NCBI GenBank assembly: GCA_030522415.1
Contig: CM060127.1
Span: 2,481,114 to 2,545,113, forward strand
Reading direction: 5' to 3'
DNA: 64,000 nucleotides
DNA from: Channallabes apus
Lineage: Eukaryota; Chordata; Actinopteri; Siluriformes; Clariidae
The position numbers and the translations under genes were made by a program. Positions 1-10,587 of the stretch are shown here, one piece after another (within the stretch, counting starts at the first letter, position 1; each line of letters starts with the position of its first letter). The notes below the pieces were generated by a model. That model did not search any database. It was not told the origin of the DNA and was given only the letters and a program-made list of their open reading frames with translations.

Positions 1-218
1 AATGGGGAAGGTAGAGTGTCTATCTGTAGCTGTTCTGTGAGTGTGTAAGTGCGTGCGTGTCAGTTTGTAAGCCTGTAACATCCCGTAATAGTCTGCGCCA
101 GGTGACCTTGAAGGGGGAGGGGGGTAGATTCCAGAGCGTCTCGTTATCTTGGTCTTCGGGGAGTTGCTATGTCTCCAGCCACTGCCTTGAAATGCAGTAG
201 CTGGAAAGAGAAGGGCAG

Positions 219-250
<32 letters not shown>

Positions 251-308
251 ATATATACTTTCCAAATTTCGATCAATACCTGCCAATTTCACAGATATTT
301 AATGTCCA
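1..308. other. Unassigned sequence with an A-run
   Basis: No gene is visible. The only notable feature is a pure adenine run at about 219-247. It may be the tail of a retroposed fragment, but I recognise no body for it. Confidence 0.5.
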
Positions 309-722
309 TCACTGGTCTCCAGGTCCGTCCAAATCACGTTGTATAGCTGCCAGTCTCCCCAAGATGGTATCCAATTTGCGGTCCATAACCACAGTCTGAT
401 TACTGACAGCTCTCGTCACCATTATTTCCCAGCCAGCCAGTCTCTTGGGGTTGAGACTGACTGCTTTTAGGATTTTTCGATATCCAAGTAATCCACCTAA
501 TCCAATCAGCAGAATCCCAGTTATCAGAGTTCCGAATAGGTAAATATCTTCAACGTCCTCCAGAGACAGTGCGGCCAGGCACACAATGCGCCACTTCTCC
601 CAACCGTCCATCGTGTATCCAGCAGCAAACGTCCCAGCAGGACAAGTAGGTTCCCCAGAACCCACATTTCTCGTCGAGAAGATCGTGTCAATTGCATTCA
701 GAGACCACTTGATCAAATCCAT
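309..722 (-). CDS. Unidentified small single-pass membrane protein ORF
   Basis: I do not recognise this 137-residue ORF. It runs from an ATG to a stop without interruption and is not low-complexity. The sequence shows a charged and polar N-terminal half with two cysteines (residue 27 and the LAAL-flanked one near 48), then one strongly hydrophobic segment at about residues 61-82 rich in Leu, Ile and Gly, followed by a basic stretch and a polar, possibly helical C-terminus. This fits a single-pass membrane protein with a short cytosolic tail; no signal peptide is evident. It lies just outside copy A of the segmental duplication and has no counterpart near copy B. It could be an accessory ORF of a transposable element or an unannotated host exon. 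No function is assigned. Confidence 0.4.
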   Translation of the reverse strand: MDLIKWSLNAIDTIFSTRNVGSGEPTCPAGTFAAGYTMDGWEKWRIVCLAALSLEDVEDIYLFGTLITGILLIGLGGLLGYRKILKAVSLNPKRLAGWEIMVTRAVSNQTVVMDRKLDTILGRLAAIQRDLDGPGDQ

Positions 723-1075
723 TTCCTTTTATTTCAAGAGCAAGACGAGGAAAGTCTCTGAATAGTATTTCACAAGACAGACAAGAGAAGCTAGCGGGGA
801 GAGATAAGGGAGGGAGAGCAGATGCGACCGCCTTTGGCAAGAGCCAAAAGAGAATTTCTATTCTTACCCCCACCCCGAGTGAAAACGGCGTGTTCAGACA
901 AAGGCTCGCCAGTTAGATGCCATTTCTGAACAAACTGAGTCGTGTGTGTTAAAGCATTAAATGGTAAAAGAGCACTAGCAATAAACGTTTTTTTTTCTGA
1001 AGCGAACTTTATTAATGAGTTACGAGTAAAGAACCTGTACATATGTTCATACAGTATTGACAGCAGCTTTAATTT

Positions 1076-2851
1076 ACTGCGGTAAAGCCAGCCGCGGTTC
1101 AGAAAAACACGGTCAAGCCAGCCGCGATTGATTTTAGTGCGCGCGCATATTACAGTGATTACGGTAGTTTCATGAACAACACAGAGAGAACGCGTTTTCA
1201 GAGCGCTTTTCTTGAAAAGCCCAGCGTGATTGTGATGTGATATAAAAAGATGTCATGTTTCGAAACTGGTGTTTTGCATTTTTTGTTTTCCTTATTGTTT
1301 ATAGGTGCGATGTCTAATGTTTTCTGTATATTTCTTCTTATACAGTCATTGTAAATGTGGTTGTGTTTACAGATAAATTATATGCAAATTGAAGACAAAA
1401 TAAATGATATACTCATTTTTAATCCCTCAGTTGTTTATTCATTTGACCAATGCTCTATAATTTCTGTTATTTTTGAGTGTATTCATTAGGTGTAATGTCT
1501 GCAATGAAAGTAAATAGCAAAATAAGTTTACAATAGGTTTAAAAGTCTGAATCACTAATCAATAATTATCATAAAGGTGATATCAAGAATAATGACATTA
1601 CACTAAAGAGGCCTATACAGACGTCATTTCTAATAAGTAAAAAAAAATAACGGCCAATTATCATAGGAGGCGTCCCATACTATATACACAAAAATTATTT
1701 TACTGCAGCATTTTTGAGATATGGGGCATTATTACACTTTAAAGGGGTATACAGTCCCCATTTCTAATAAGTAGAAAAAAACAATGATAAGTTCTTATTC
1801 AGGACGTCCCATACTATATACACACCACATAAACTATTTTACTGCAGCATTTTTGAGATATTGGACATTATTACACTTTAAAGGGATATAAAGACCCCAT
1901 TTCTAATAAGTAGAAAAAAACAACCACCAGTTCTTATTCAGGACGTCCCATACTATATACACACCGAATATGAAACAATTTTACTGCAGCATTTTTTAGA
2001 TATGGGGCATATTACACTTTAAAGGGGTATAAAGTCCCCATTTCTAATAAGTAGAAAAAAACAACCAGCAGTTCTTATTCAGGACGTCCCATACTATATA
2101 CACACCACATATGAAACAATTTTACTGCTGCATTTTTTAAATATTGGACATTACATGATAAAGGCGTATAAAGACCCCATTTCTAATAAGTAGAAAAAAA
2201 CAACCACCAGTTCTTATTCAGGACGTCCCATACTATATACACACCAAATATGAAACAATTTTACTGCAGCATTTTTGAGATATGGGGCATTATTACACTT
2301 TAAATGGGTATAAAGTCCCCATTTCTAATAAGTAGAAAAAAACAATGATCAGTTATTAATCAGGACGCCCCATACTATATACACACCAAATATGAAACAA
2401 TTTTACTGCAGCATTTTCATCCTCATTATAGAAAACATTCATTGAAGAATAACTGCTACTTTTGAACAGTAAAACAAAATAAAAATCAATTCTGGTATTT
2501 AGAAAGACTAAATACATTATTTTGTCTGTTTTCTACGAATTCTGCTGTAACTTATCTACATAAAACAATTATTTGAATGGTGAATATTTAAGAAAAATAT
2601 TGTAACAGACAACCGTCAAAGTCACCAATAAATAACACGGATATTAAAGCAGAAATGCAAATAAATAAGCAAGTAAAAATTGACGAGCATGTTGTATTAT
2701 CTCTCAGTCCTAAATGAAAAGCGCTCTGAAAGCGCGTTGTCTCTGTGTCGTTCCTGAAACTACCGTAATCACTGTAATATGTGCGCACACTAAAATCAAT
2801 CGCGGCTGGCTTGACCGTGTTTTTCTGAACCGCGGCTGGCTTTACCGCAGT
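1076..2851. mobile_element. hAT-type non-autonomous DNA element with satellite core
   Basis: The ends form inverted repeats of about 130 bp starting ACTGCGGTAAAGCC; the right end is the reverse complement near 2704-2851. The flanks are an 8-bp duplication, TTTAATTT at 1068-1075 and TCTAATTT at 2852-2859, with one mismatch. Copy B carries the undisturbed site TCTAATTT at 47413-47420, which proves insertion. An 8-bp duplication points to the hAT superfamily, although the terminal bases are not the usual CAGNG. There is no transposase; the interior is a tandem array. Confidence 0.85.
1600..2415 (+). repeat. Tandem array of six ~140-bp units
   Basis: The motif GTCCCATACTATATACACA recurs with starts near 1671, 1805, 1944, 2085, 2224 and 2365 (the last with one change), so the spacing is 134-141 bp. 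Each unit also has TTTACTGCAGCATTTTTGAG and CCCCATTTCTAATAAGTAG. The array lies wholly inside the inverted-repeat element at 1076-2851. It has no coding potential. Confidence 0.9.
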
Positions 2852-3660
2852 TCTAATTTGTCTAAATCGCATTGCAGACAATAAAAATAATTCGAGTCAT
2901 CCTGTGACCCTGCATGCTTAATCTTTCCACACATGATTCTTGCTTCTCACTTTTTCCTTAATCCCTCGCTGATCTATCTTGTATTTTTCTAACCGTGTCA
3001 GAAACTTTGTGTTAGTAGCACTGCTTGACATGCTTGATGCCTTCCTCTTTTGTAATTTGCTTTGGATAAAGGCAAACTTACAAAAGATGAAGAAATGCCT
3101 AAATGTAGTTGTACGAATAAAAGATTATGTAATGATACAATGTAAATATTTTCACAGAAACAAAGCGTAAAGATGAGACGTGAATCTGAAGAGGATCTCT
3201 TTGATGATTGCCTGGTAAAGCATTGTTTTCTTATTAATTATACAATTTATTAATACCTTGAATATAGTGTTTGTTGTATTGGACAGAAGCATATAAATGC
3301 AAATGAATATATAAATCTGAGTAATTATTGAACGAATTTTCATGTTTGGACTAACCCTTTAAATACAAACTCAGCATTCATAATAGGATTTCCTGACACT
3401 GTAAAGGTGCAGAGTAATCTATGGAGTGTAGCCATCTCATGCCATGTTTTACAATGTTTTAGTGATGCAAGATTATTGCTAAAGCAATTTAACCCAAGTT
3501 TAACAATCTGAAGTATATGAAGTGATGGTCATTTTTTATTATCAATTATTTTTATTTTATTTTTTTCTCTGTGAAATGAAGTCAGCACAGGTTGAAGCAA
3601 TTCAGATTTTTTTTTTGTTTCTCAAAATAAATTATTTATTTTCTTGTACATTTTATGCAG

Positions 3661-3900
3661 GGGGACAGACGAAGTGATGCCAGTATGCACCTTCTTAAAA
3701 TCCTTGTCGTCTGTGCTGTTGAAGGGGAAGAACCGGTTGGTGTATCCATAATCCTTGAAGGAGAGGAAATTTTGCAAGAATGTGGCAATAGCTCCGAGCA
3801 CTGCGCTACACATTTGAGCTATTTTCAGAAAGTTCTTCTAGAACTTGATGGGATTAAGCTATCACCAAAAGTGCAAGCTTTAAAGATGAAGTTATCTTAA
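3661..3900 (+). CDS. Terminal coding exon of an unidentified multicopy fish gene (copy A)
   Basis: A splice acceptor, TTTTATGCAG ending at 3660 after a pyrimidine-rich tract, precedes an open segment of 79 residues ending in TAA at 3900. The peptide begins GDRRSDASMHLLKIL and ends LSPKVQALKMKLS. From memory it resembles the C-terminal exon of a large teleost family often labelled SAMD3-like or transposon-associated, but I cannot confirm that. Compared with that pattern, the stretch around CATHLSYFQKVL looks shortened. The upstream exons are not visible in copy A. A polyadenylation signal lies about 390 bp downstream. The paralogue at 48166-48408 differs by two residues and one extra serine. 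It may be a pseudogene fragment. Confidence 0.55.
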   Translation, partial: GDRRSDASMHLLKILVVCAVEGEEPVGVSIILEGEEILQECGNSSEHCATHLSYFQKVLLELDGIKLSPKVQALKMKLS

Positions 3901-4294
3901 AACATTTGATTTGGCTTGACTACAAGTCTTTACATGTTGTGTTTACATGTTCAGCTTAATGTTTTAATGCGTTATGGTTTCAATGGCATACTTTTAAGTG
4001 CACTAGTCCAGAGTGCTGATGTGAATGTTGCAACTTCACTGCTTCCGAGGGCTATTACGTTTTAACGTTTATTCTACAGTTTGTTTAATGTATTTTCTGC
4101 TGTATTTTATTTCTAAATGAATGCTGTATTTTATTTATTTATTATTTTACACATTTTTGTTTAAAACAAGTATTTCAGGCTCTGGTGCCGTGCAGTTTTT
4201 TTCTATGGATGCAAAATTTAGCTGAATGCACTTTTATTAAAAAGACAACTTGGATCTAGACTGTGAATGTCACAAATATTTGGTAATGTTGGTG

Positions 4295-4300
4295 AATAAA
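4295..4300 (+). promoter_or_regulatory. Polyadenylation signal AATAAA
   Basis: AATAAA lies downstream of the terminal exon at 3661-3900 and is conserved in copy B near 48816-48821. This supports reading the block as the 3' end of a transcription unit. Confidence 0.45.
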
Positions 4301-4633
4301 CTGTTTAATTATATTTTAGTTGTGTGATTTATGAAAGATATAGATGAAATAATTACTTATCTTTCCAAAACATGAATTAGCAATGTTTACATTATTATAG
4401 GGAGTAATATAAATTGATAAAACCAAGTTAAGGGAAAATCTCACAAAACAAAATGATAGTAATTTCATAAAATTAAGGTTCCTGCTGATACAATAATGAA
4501 TTAACTTTACTTGATTATTTTAAATAAATCTAATTTGTGCATTAAATATAATTATGTAACTTTTACTTGATTTCTTTTATTGTTAATTTAATTAAGTAAA
4601 TTTTACCTGACAATTACGGGTGAGTTTTACTTA

Positions 4634-5434
4634 GGCTGAATCACAATTCTATTTTCTTCCCCTTGTCCCTTGAAACGAAGTGGAAAGGGGAAGGGTATAA
4701 ATATTTCCCCTAAGAAATGGGACAACACTGTTATACGTCATCATACGTTGTCGCTGGTTCCTAATGTTACGTCAGAGGACATGCGCCGATGTTTATCACA
4801 CATTCCAATAAGAGAGATTACTCACTCCCAAAGGTTTTTTGCGCCGTATTTCGATTTTTAAAAAAGTTGCTCATTTTCACCACGAACACGGATGAGTCTT
4901 CGGGTTTCCTCAGCCGTCCATATACAGAATATAAATTACAAAACTGTGGTCACGTTGCAATAAGTAAGAATAGTGTAAGCAAAACAATAGTGTATGGCCG
5001 TAAGCAAAACAAACAATGCGTTATCAAATGTATGTGACATAAAAATATATATTTGTAATATTGTGCAATATGTGCTATCCGCTAGCAAACTTTAGCGATT
5101 TTTTTTGCAAACGTTTCTTTACAGAACATCACCATAAACACAAACACAAGACTAAAGGTAATATACATATAATGAAAACTTGTCATAAAAATCTTTATTA
5201 ATGGCAAAAATGACTTAACATTTATGGGTCTGTTTGCTCGAGTGAGCAGCCATGTTGAAAACTTCGCTTAGCCCTTCGTTTGAAGTGAGGTCCTGAAAAA
5301 TCTTCGTTTGGAGGGCTATCTAGCCCTTCCCCCCTCCCCCTACACCTCCAACCAAAAGAGAAATGAGACACCACTACCCCTGCACGTGAACGCGCCAAAT
5401 GGAAGGGTAGGGGGAAGGGGTTTGGTATTCAGCC
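4634..5434. mobile_element. PIF/Harbinger-type MITE
   Basis: The ends are inverted repeats beginning GGCTGAATC and rich in CCCCTTCCCC. They are flanked by TTA at 4631-4633 and 5435-5437, the 3-bp TWA duplication typical of PIF/Harbinger. The right terminus of the copy-B relative (ending 49599) matches the left terminus here over about 28 bp. There is no convincing transposase; the small ORFs inside do not look coding. Confidence 0.75.
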
Positions 5435-5553
5435 TTAATATTGGAGCAATAAAATTTACTTAAAATCTGTGTCCAAATTGTTATGAGGATTTTATCAAAT
5501 AAATCTTACAAGTTCTTTTTTTCAGTGCATGGGTGAACACGATGTTTTAAGAA

Positions 5554-5559
<6 letters not shown>

Positions 5560-5613
<54 letters not shown>
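5560..5613. repeat. (AT)n microsatellite, left part
   Basis: An AT dinucleotide tract is cut by the element starting at 5614 and resumes at 10531-10583. Copy B has a short AT tract at the equivalent place, near 49742. Confidence 0.9.
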
Positions 5614-5616
<3 letters not shown>

Positions 5617-6169
5617 TGGGAGCCACGTCAAACAGCCGCCTGGAGCATGACTGCTCCGTGGCAGTTCCATGAAGGGTTAATGCAGGCTTCGTGCATGGAA
5701 TGTGATCCCCCGCGATGACGCAGTTAACGATGCCCCGCCCCATAAACGCCCCCATGCGCTTTCTAAAAAGATGGTTGCAATGCCGTATAATTCCGCCAGA
5801 TGGAGCATTGACTGGCACAGTTAACTGCAGTGTCCAGGAAGCCCAATACCGTATCTTTAATATACAGACAGTTCTTGTATTGTCAACATAGTTTCATAAA
5901 TAGATGAAAAAACAACAACAACAAACCGATTAATAACAGATTTGTTAAATCACTCAATACACAACCCATGATGATTATGCTATTTATTATTTAATAATGA
6001 ATTAATAAAATTAGTTAGTGAAATATTTTTAAGACATCCTGAAATGATCCTTAAAGACATGGTAGCGGCTGTAATTTGTCTATACCGATCATTGTAGGTA
6101 CGGAATAAAAACGCAGGCTACGTACAGTATTTTATATTACTGTGTATTTTACCTAGTTCCATTTAATAT

Positions 6170-7260
6170 ACTGATAGATAATATTTTGCTGCAAAGTAAA
6201 GCTCAAAATGTAACGTCTGCTTGGGTTTGTTTTCGTTATATTTTTGATGATGTTTTCGCTGATTTTTTCACTGATAGTCTACAAGTGGCATAAGAGGCAA
6301 TTAATGCCGCATGCAACCTGGAATAAATATCTGCCCATATGGATCAGTATTTCTTTAGTCATTTAATCATGCATAATGCTCCCCCGTCAAAAGATCTGAT
6401 GGGGCATTAATCACTTATCACAACTGTGAATGGATGCGGCAGCAGAGACAGATTAAATCCCCATAAACACTTGGAGACAATAGTAAAAAAAGTTCCAGAG
6501 GGTTAGCGCCTGTTATACTAATGATTTTTTTTTTTTACTGCTTATATTTCGTTGGTTTTTACGCAATTTCATGTGTTGTGTGTGCGCACGAGAGAGAGAG
6601 AGAGGATACTCTGACAAGACCATCTTCCGTGTGGCTCCCGTGGCGCAATCGGTTAGCGCGTGATACTTATAAAGCAGTCCAGGTGAAGCAATGCCGAGTT
6701 TGAGCCTCACCTAAAGCACCCAAAGCATTTTACTGCATATCGCACTGTGTATGTGACAAATAAAATTTGAATTTGAAAGTAAAGCTTAAAATGTAACTTC
6801 TGCTTTGGTTTGTTTTCGTTATATTTTTGATGTTTTCGCTGAAAGTCAAATTGGCATAACAAATTGATTAATGGCGCATAATATCTGGAACAAATATCTG
6901 TCCATACGGATCAGTGTGTCTTTAGTCATTTAACCAGCATAATGTCCCACATTAAAGATCTGATGGGGCATCAATCACTTATCACAACGGTGTATAGATG
7001 CAGCAGCAGAGACAGATTTAATCCCCATAAACATTCACACTTGAAAACAAAACTAACAGAAGTAAACAGTTCTAGAGTGTTAGTGCCTGTTATCACAGGA
7101 CAGGAATCACCTACAGGATACTACTGTATTTTACTGCTCATATTTTTTACCCTAGTTTCATTTGATTTTATGCGATTTCATGTATTATTTGTGTGTGTCT
7201 GTGTGTGCACAGTGTGTGTGTGTGTGTGTGTGTGTGTGAGTGCGAGAGAGCGTGAGAGCG
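6170..7260. repeat. Direct duplication of a ~400-bp unit
   Basis: Bases 6170-6600 and 6775-7260 share long colinear stretches such as GTTTGTTTTCGTTATATTTT, GATCTGATGGGGCAT and AATCCCCATAAACA, with many indels. The tRNA-like sequence lies between them. Both units end in GT- or GA-rich simple sequence. Confidence 0.8.
6634..6718 (+). pseudogene. tRNA-Ile(UAU)-like pseudogene
   Basis: The 5' part, GCTCCCGTGGCGCAATCGG followed by TTAGCGCG, and ACTTATA at the anticodon match the pattern of vertebrate tRNA-Ile with anticodon UAU, which normally has an intron. The variable and T-arm region is shortened and the acceptor strands no longer pair (GCTCCCG against CTAAAGC). It is therefore a decayed copy or a SINE head, not a working tRNA. 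Confidence 0.6.
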
Positions 7261-7589
7261 CGTGCGCGAGAGAGGGCTTTCATGCTGATTTATCCAAGGT
7301 TACTAAAACCTGGCTTACTACCTATAAAAAATATTTCAATTTAACTCATGGGTCTCAATCACAGATGACACGACAAATTATATACTCTGAAACGTTCATT
7401 TGAACATTTAAAAATATATACAAAAACACGAATACTAATGTTATCATGGTGTAAATTATTAACATTAGGTTAGGTCCTGCCCTTAATTAATTCATATTAT
7501 AATTACTTTTACATAGTATAGTTACTGGACTGACATGACCAAAAACTAGCTATTTCATTTAGCCTTTCTAAAATCAACCCATCTATCAT

Positions 7590-7812
7590 TTATAATCAGA
7601 AAACATAAAACATATTATGATCTGTTCAATAGCCCATCTGTTTTAATTTAGTTTGTATTTTTTATTATTCATAAGACAACCTTTCAGTTTTGTAAATATT
7701 TTAGTTATAGTGTGTTAAGTCTTACTTTAGGTTAAACGTTTTTGAGAATTTTACCATCCAGCTTAGATAAATGTTATGTCATTGATTGATAAAATCTGGA
7801 TTAAGGATATTT

Positions 7813-7879
<67 letters not shown>

Positions 7880-7960
7880 TTTCCCCCTGAGGGATTGCCA
7901 CCTTATTGTGGTCTGGGGGTTTGCGTGTCTCAACACAATTCAGCAAATACAATACTGTTA
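7590..7960. repeat. Duplicated segment, unit 1 (partner at 13675-13965)
   Basis: The segment shares ACAACCTTTCAGTTTTGTAA, GATAAAATCTGGATTAAGGA and GAGGGATTGCCACCTTATTG with 13675-13965 in the same order. In this copy a long (TA)n tract at 7817-7876 is expanded in the middle. The origin is probably an old dispersed element that I cannot name. Confidence 0.8.
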
Positions 7961-9041
7961 CTATACAGTAAGGCGAGGTAAAAACAGTGCTCGAACATGA
8001 TGCCCCCCTCCCCCCACCCCGTGTTGTCTGGTCTAGAACGGCGCTGCCTCTGACCGTCTTTTGTCTTGTAAATGAGTATTCTCACTCACCTTCCAATCCC
8101 CCCAGCGCACACACTCTGTTTGTACTGTAAACTGTAACTATGTTTGCTAGGGCACTTGGTTATACACAGTACTTTAATGTATGGAACACTTACTTAACTT
8201 ACTGGTTTGGTTTAAATATCGCTTATTACCTTATTCAGCAAAATAAATTCATTATTAACGTATTGAAGTATTTTAGTTAAGGACAAAAACTGTGCTTGTG
8301 TTTAGAACTGCTGAACAGCCGAAAAAAACACACACACACACACCCCCCCCCCCCCCCCCCGCCAAAAACACACACACACACACAGAGCAATTAACACCAT
8401 GTCATACTCAGGAGTGGAAGGTGAGAAACCTCAATGGAGAATACCAAGTTTGTCGTTGCTCTTTTGGAGTTCTTAAAACCCAAAACATTTATTTATACTG
8501 AGAAAAAATTATGGGTCACAATCACAAATACATATAATCAAGTGTTTAACTGGTTTCATTTGTTTCTATGATCAATAATAATAATTATTATTATTTTCAG
8601 CCCAACTCTTTGACTATTTAAAACAAAGTTGTGTCCCATTTTATGCCCATTGAAGTTGTTGGTTCAACTAAATTTTTAAATACCCAAACAATCCCCCAAA
8701 ATTAAAACACGCAAAACATGACTTTAACAATTCAATTTATTCTTCCAAAACTAGTCAAAGTTAAAACAGTAATTTATATAAAACAGATGAATACATGTTG
8801 TCTTTTTGCTTAAAGTTCATTAAACTACCCGGATACACCAGCTGCTTATAAGTCTCTATCTATAGTCCTTTTACATTAAAATATTAATTTTTCAAATATC
8901 AAAACTATTAAACATGGAACAGTTGAAGTCTTTGTTTCCCCCAAAGTACTGTATCAGACATTTTGCAGTTCTATGTTCAGAATATACAGTAGACCTGATC
9001 AAACATCATTCTAAAGCTGTCGGACTGTGACGTCATCCCTC

Positions 9042-9140
9042 CTACAGCTCCCTCAACAGCTTGTTCAGGCTCCTCCAGTCCTGTAGCTCCAAAAGTCCAG
9101 CCGTCAGCCGTCTGACCCCCCAATCCTCCACAGCAGGGCT
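9042..9140 (-). CDS. Candidate terminal exon, unknown gene
   Basis: On the minus strand an acceptor (TTTAAGCAG) precedes 32 sense codons and a TAG stop. The peptide starts SPAVEDWGVRRL and ends LNKLLREL, a leucine-rich helical tail. A possible partner first exon with a consensus donor lies upstream at 10210-10250. The linking exons are not identified, and the product is unknown. It sits inside the TA-flanked element at 5614-10530, so it may be element-encoded or captured. Confidence 0.3.
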   Translation of the reverse strand, partial: SPAVEDWGVRRLTAGLLELQDWRSLNKLLREL

Positions 9141-9310
9141 CTGCTTAAAGACAACAGGAGAATTTAGTCAAGACAAAGATAAATAAACTTTACAGAACAT
9201 ATAGTTCTAATAAAAATAAAATATATTAATAAACCTATTTACCACAGAGTGTGTAAAATACTGTTTTGGGGATTCTGTAATGTAAATAAACTGCCTGTGC
9301 TAATGTTATC

Positions 9311-9465
9311 CAGTGAACAGTGTTAGTGTTAACCAGTGAACAGTGTTAGTGTTAACCAGTGAACAGTGTTAGTGTTAACCAGTGAACAGTGTTAGTGTTA
9401 ACCAGTGAACAGTGTTAGTGTTAACCAGTGAACAGTGTTAGTGTTAACCAGTGACTGTCTGTATT
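9311..9465 (+). repeat. 23-bp minisatellite
   Basis: The unit CAGTGTTAGTGTTAACCAGT plus GAA repeats about six times without change and then decays. Starts of CAGTGAA fall every 23 bp from 9311. Confidence 0.95.
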
Positions 9466-9590
9466 ATCGTCTGCATTAAATTAACCCAGACTTTACTTAA
9501 TGCGCTTCTCATACAAATAAGTTAAGCGATATAACACTCGTATATGAGCATTAGTTCATCTCTGAAGCCAAACTATAACTTACTGAAGCC

Positions 9591-9593
<3 letters not shown>

Positions 9594-9633
<40 letters not shown>
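9594..9633. repeat. (CA)n microsatellite
   Basis: A pure CA dinucleotide run lies between the minisatellite and the candidate promoter region. Confidence 0.95.
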
Positions 9634-9634
<1 letters not shown>

Positions 9635-10209
9635 CCTCCTCCTTAACTGATAAACACTTCAGTGTTGTTATTCAGCTCTTTAACTAAGCGCTCGCGCTAC
9701 CGCGGAAAGTCCCGGACAAAGTGTATAAAATATAAACCGGGTTATGAGCGTTACTAGCTCCTGTACAGCTCCCCTCAGTCTGTGTCCCTCATCAACTGCA
9801 TCACATTATATTACAGTCACAGAAATAACCTGCAGATTAACTCTTAACCAGAGAATAAATAAGCGCTGAATTTATCCAGACAACACGCGGTGAGATTCTC
9901 TCAGTATTTACAGAGAACACAAACACTCTTCATCGGGTAGTGCAGCTCTTGTAATAGGGACATTAATAGTATTGTCGAAGCTTGAGCATGTTTTTGAGTT
10001 AAAGTGGAGTGACATTGTGAGTGTGTGACACTGACAGTAAGCTGTAATATTAACTCCAGACTTGGTAAACAGAACATTAAGTTCTCTAAAGTCACATCTG
10101 ACCGCTGCTGCTGCTGCCAGTGATATTTAAAACTGCCAATAAAAAACTAAACTGGGAAATAAACTGTAAACTACCCCAAACACATTTTATAAAATAAAAC
10201 ATCACTTAC

Positions 10210-10250
10210 CACGAATAGTCCGTTAAGCCGCCATCTTCATCTCTGTAGTT
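10210..10250 (-). other. Candidate first exon with consensus donor
   Basis: On the minus strand the sequence contains ATGAAGATGGCGGC, soon followed by a stop, then a donor CGTG|GTAAGTG. This looks like a 5' untranslated exon rather than coding sequence. It could belong with the exon-like segment at 9042-9140. Confidence 0.3.
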
Positions 10251-10527
10251 TGGCAGCTTCAGTTCGGCGGGGGTGGAGGCGGGTTGTTAAAATCACGTGA
10301 TTGCAACTCAGCGCAGCTGGCTTGTTTTAATGTGTTCTTGAGAACGAAGCGCCATCTAGTGGTGGCACCAGGTAAATGAATAAATTGGGCTTGAATGGGC
10401 GTGTTTACTGTGAAATCTTGACACGCCTTTCGGCCAGAAAAGGGAGGGGGGATTACGGCGTGCAAAGGCCATTCACACGCCATTCACACTTCAGCCACAC
10501 TGTCGCGGCTATTTGGTGTGGCTCCCA

Positions 10528-10587
<60 letters not shown>

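Larger units (their letters stand above)
863..5560. repeat. Segmental duplication, copy A
   Basis: This block is colinear with 47309-49755. Shared landmarks, in order, are a short cytosine-rich stretch, the motif ending in TTCATACAG, a terminal coding exon, its 3' UTR and polyadenylation signal, a PIF/Harbinger MITE, and a downstream AT tract. Copy A differs by a 1.78-kb DNA element at 1076-2851 and by about 417 bp at 4340-4756 that copy B lacks. Further shared islands follow at 12890-13150 and 16075-16195. Confidence 0.85.
5614..10530. mobile_element. 4.9-kb TA-flanked element with CAGTGGGAGCCAC ends
   Basis: The left end reads CAGTGGGAGCCACGTCAAAC and the right end, reverse-complemented, CAGTGGGAGCCACACCAAAT. 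The similarity continues through AGCCGC. Both ends abut TA inside a split (AT)n tract. TA target sites and CAGTGG termini suggest the Tc1/mariner group, but the length is unusual and no transposase is recognisable. The interior holds a ~600-bp duplication, a tRNA-like pseudogene, a 23-bp tandem array and two exon-like segments on the minus strand. Confidence 0.7.

Noticed and set aside
5555..5818. Minus-strand ORF of 87 residues
   Set aside because: Half of it is translated (AT)n tract; the rest is the terminal region of the TA-flanked element.
7776..8000. ORF rich in Tyr-Ile repeats
   Set aside because: Translation of the (TA)n microsatellite.
9311..9465. CRISPR-like regular repeats
   Set aside because: The 23-bp units are contiguous without unique spacers, and the DNA is vertebrate.
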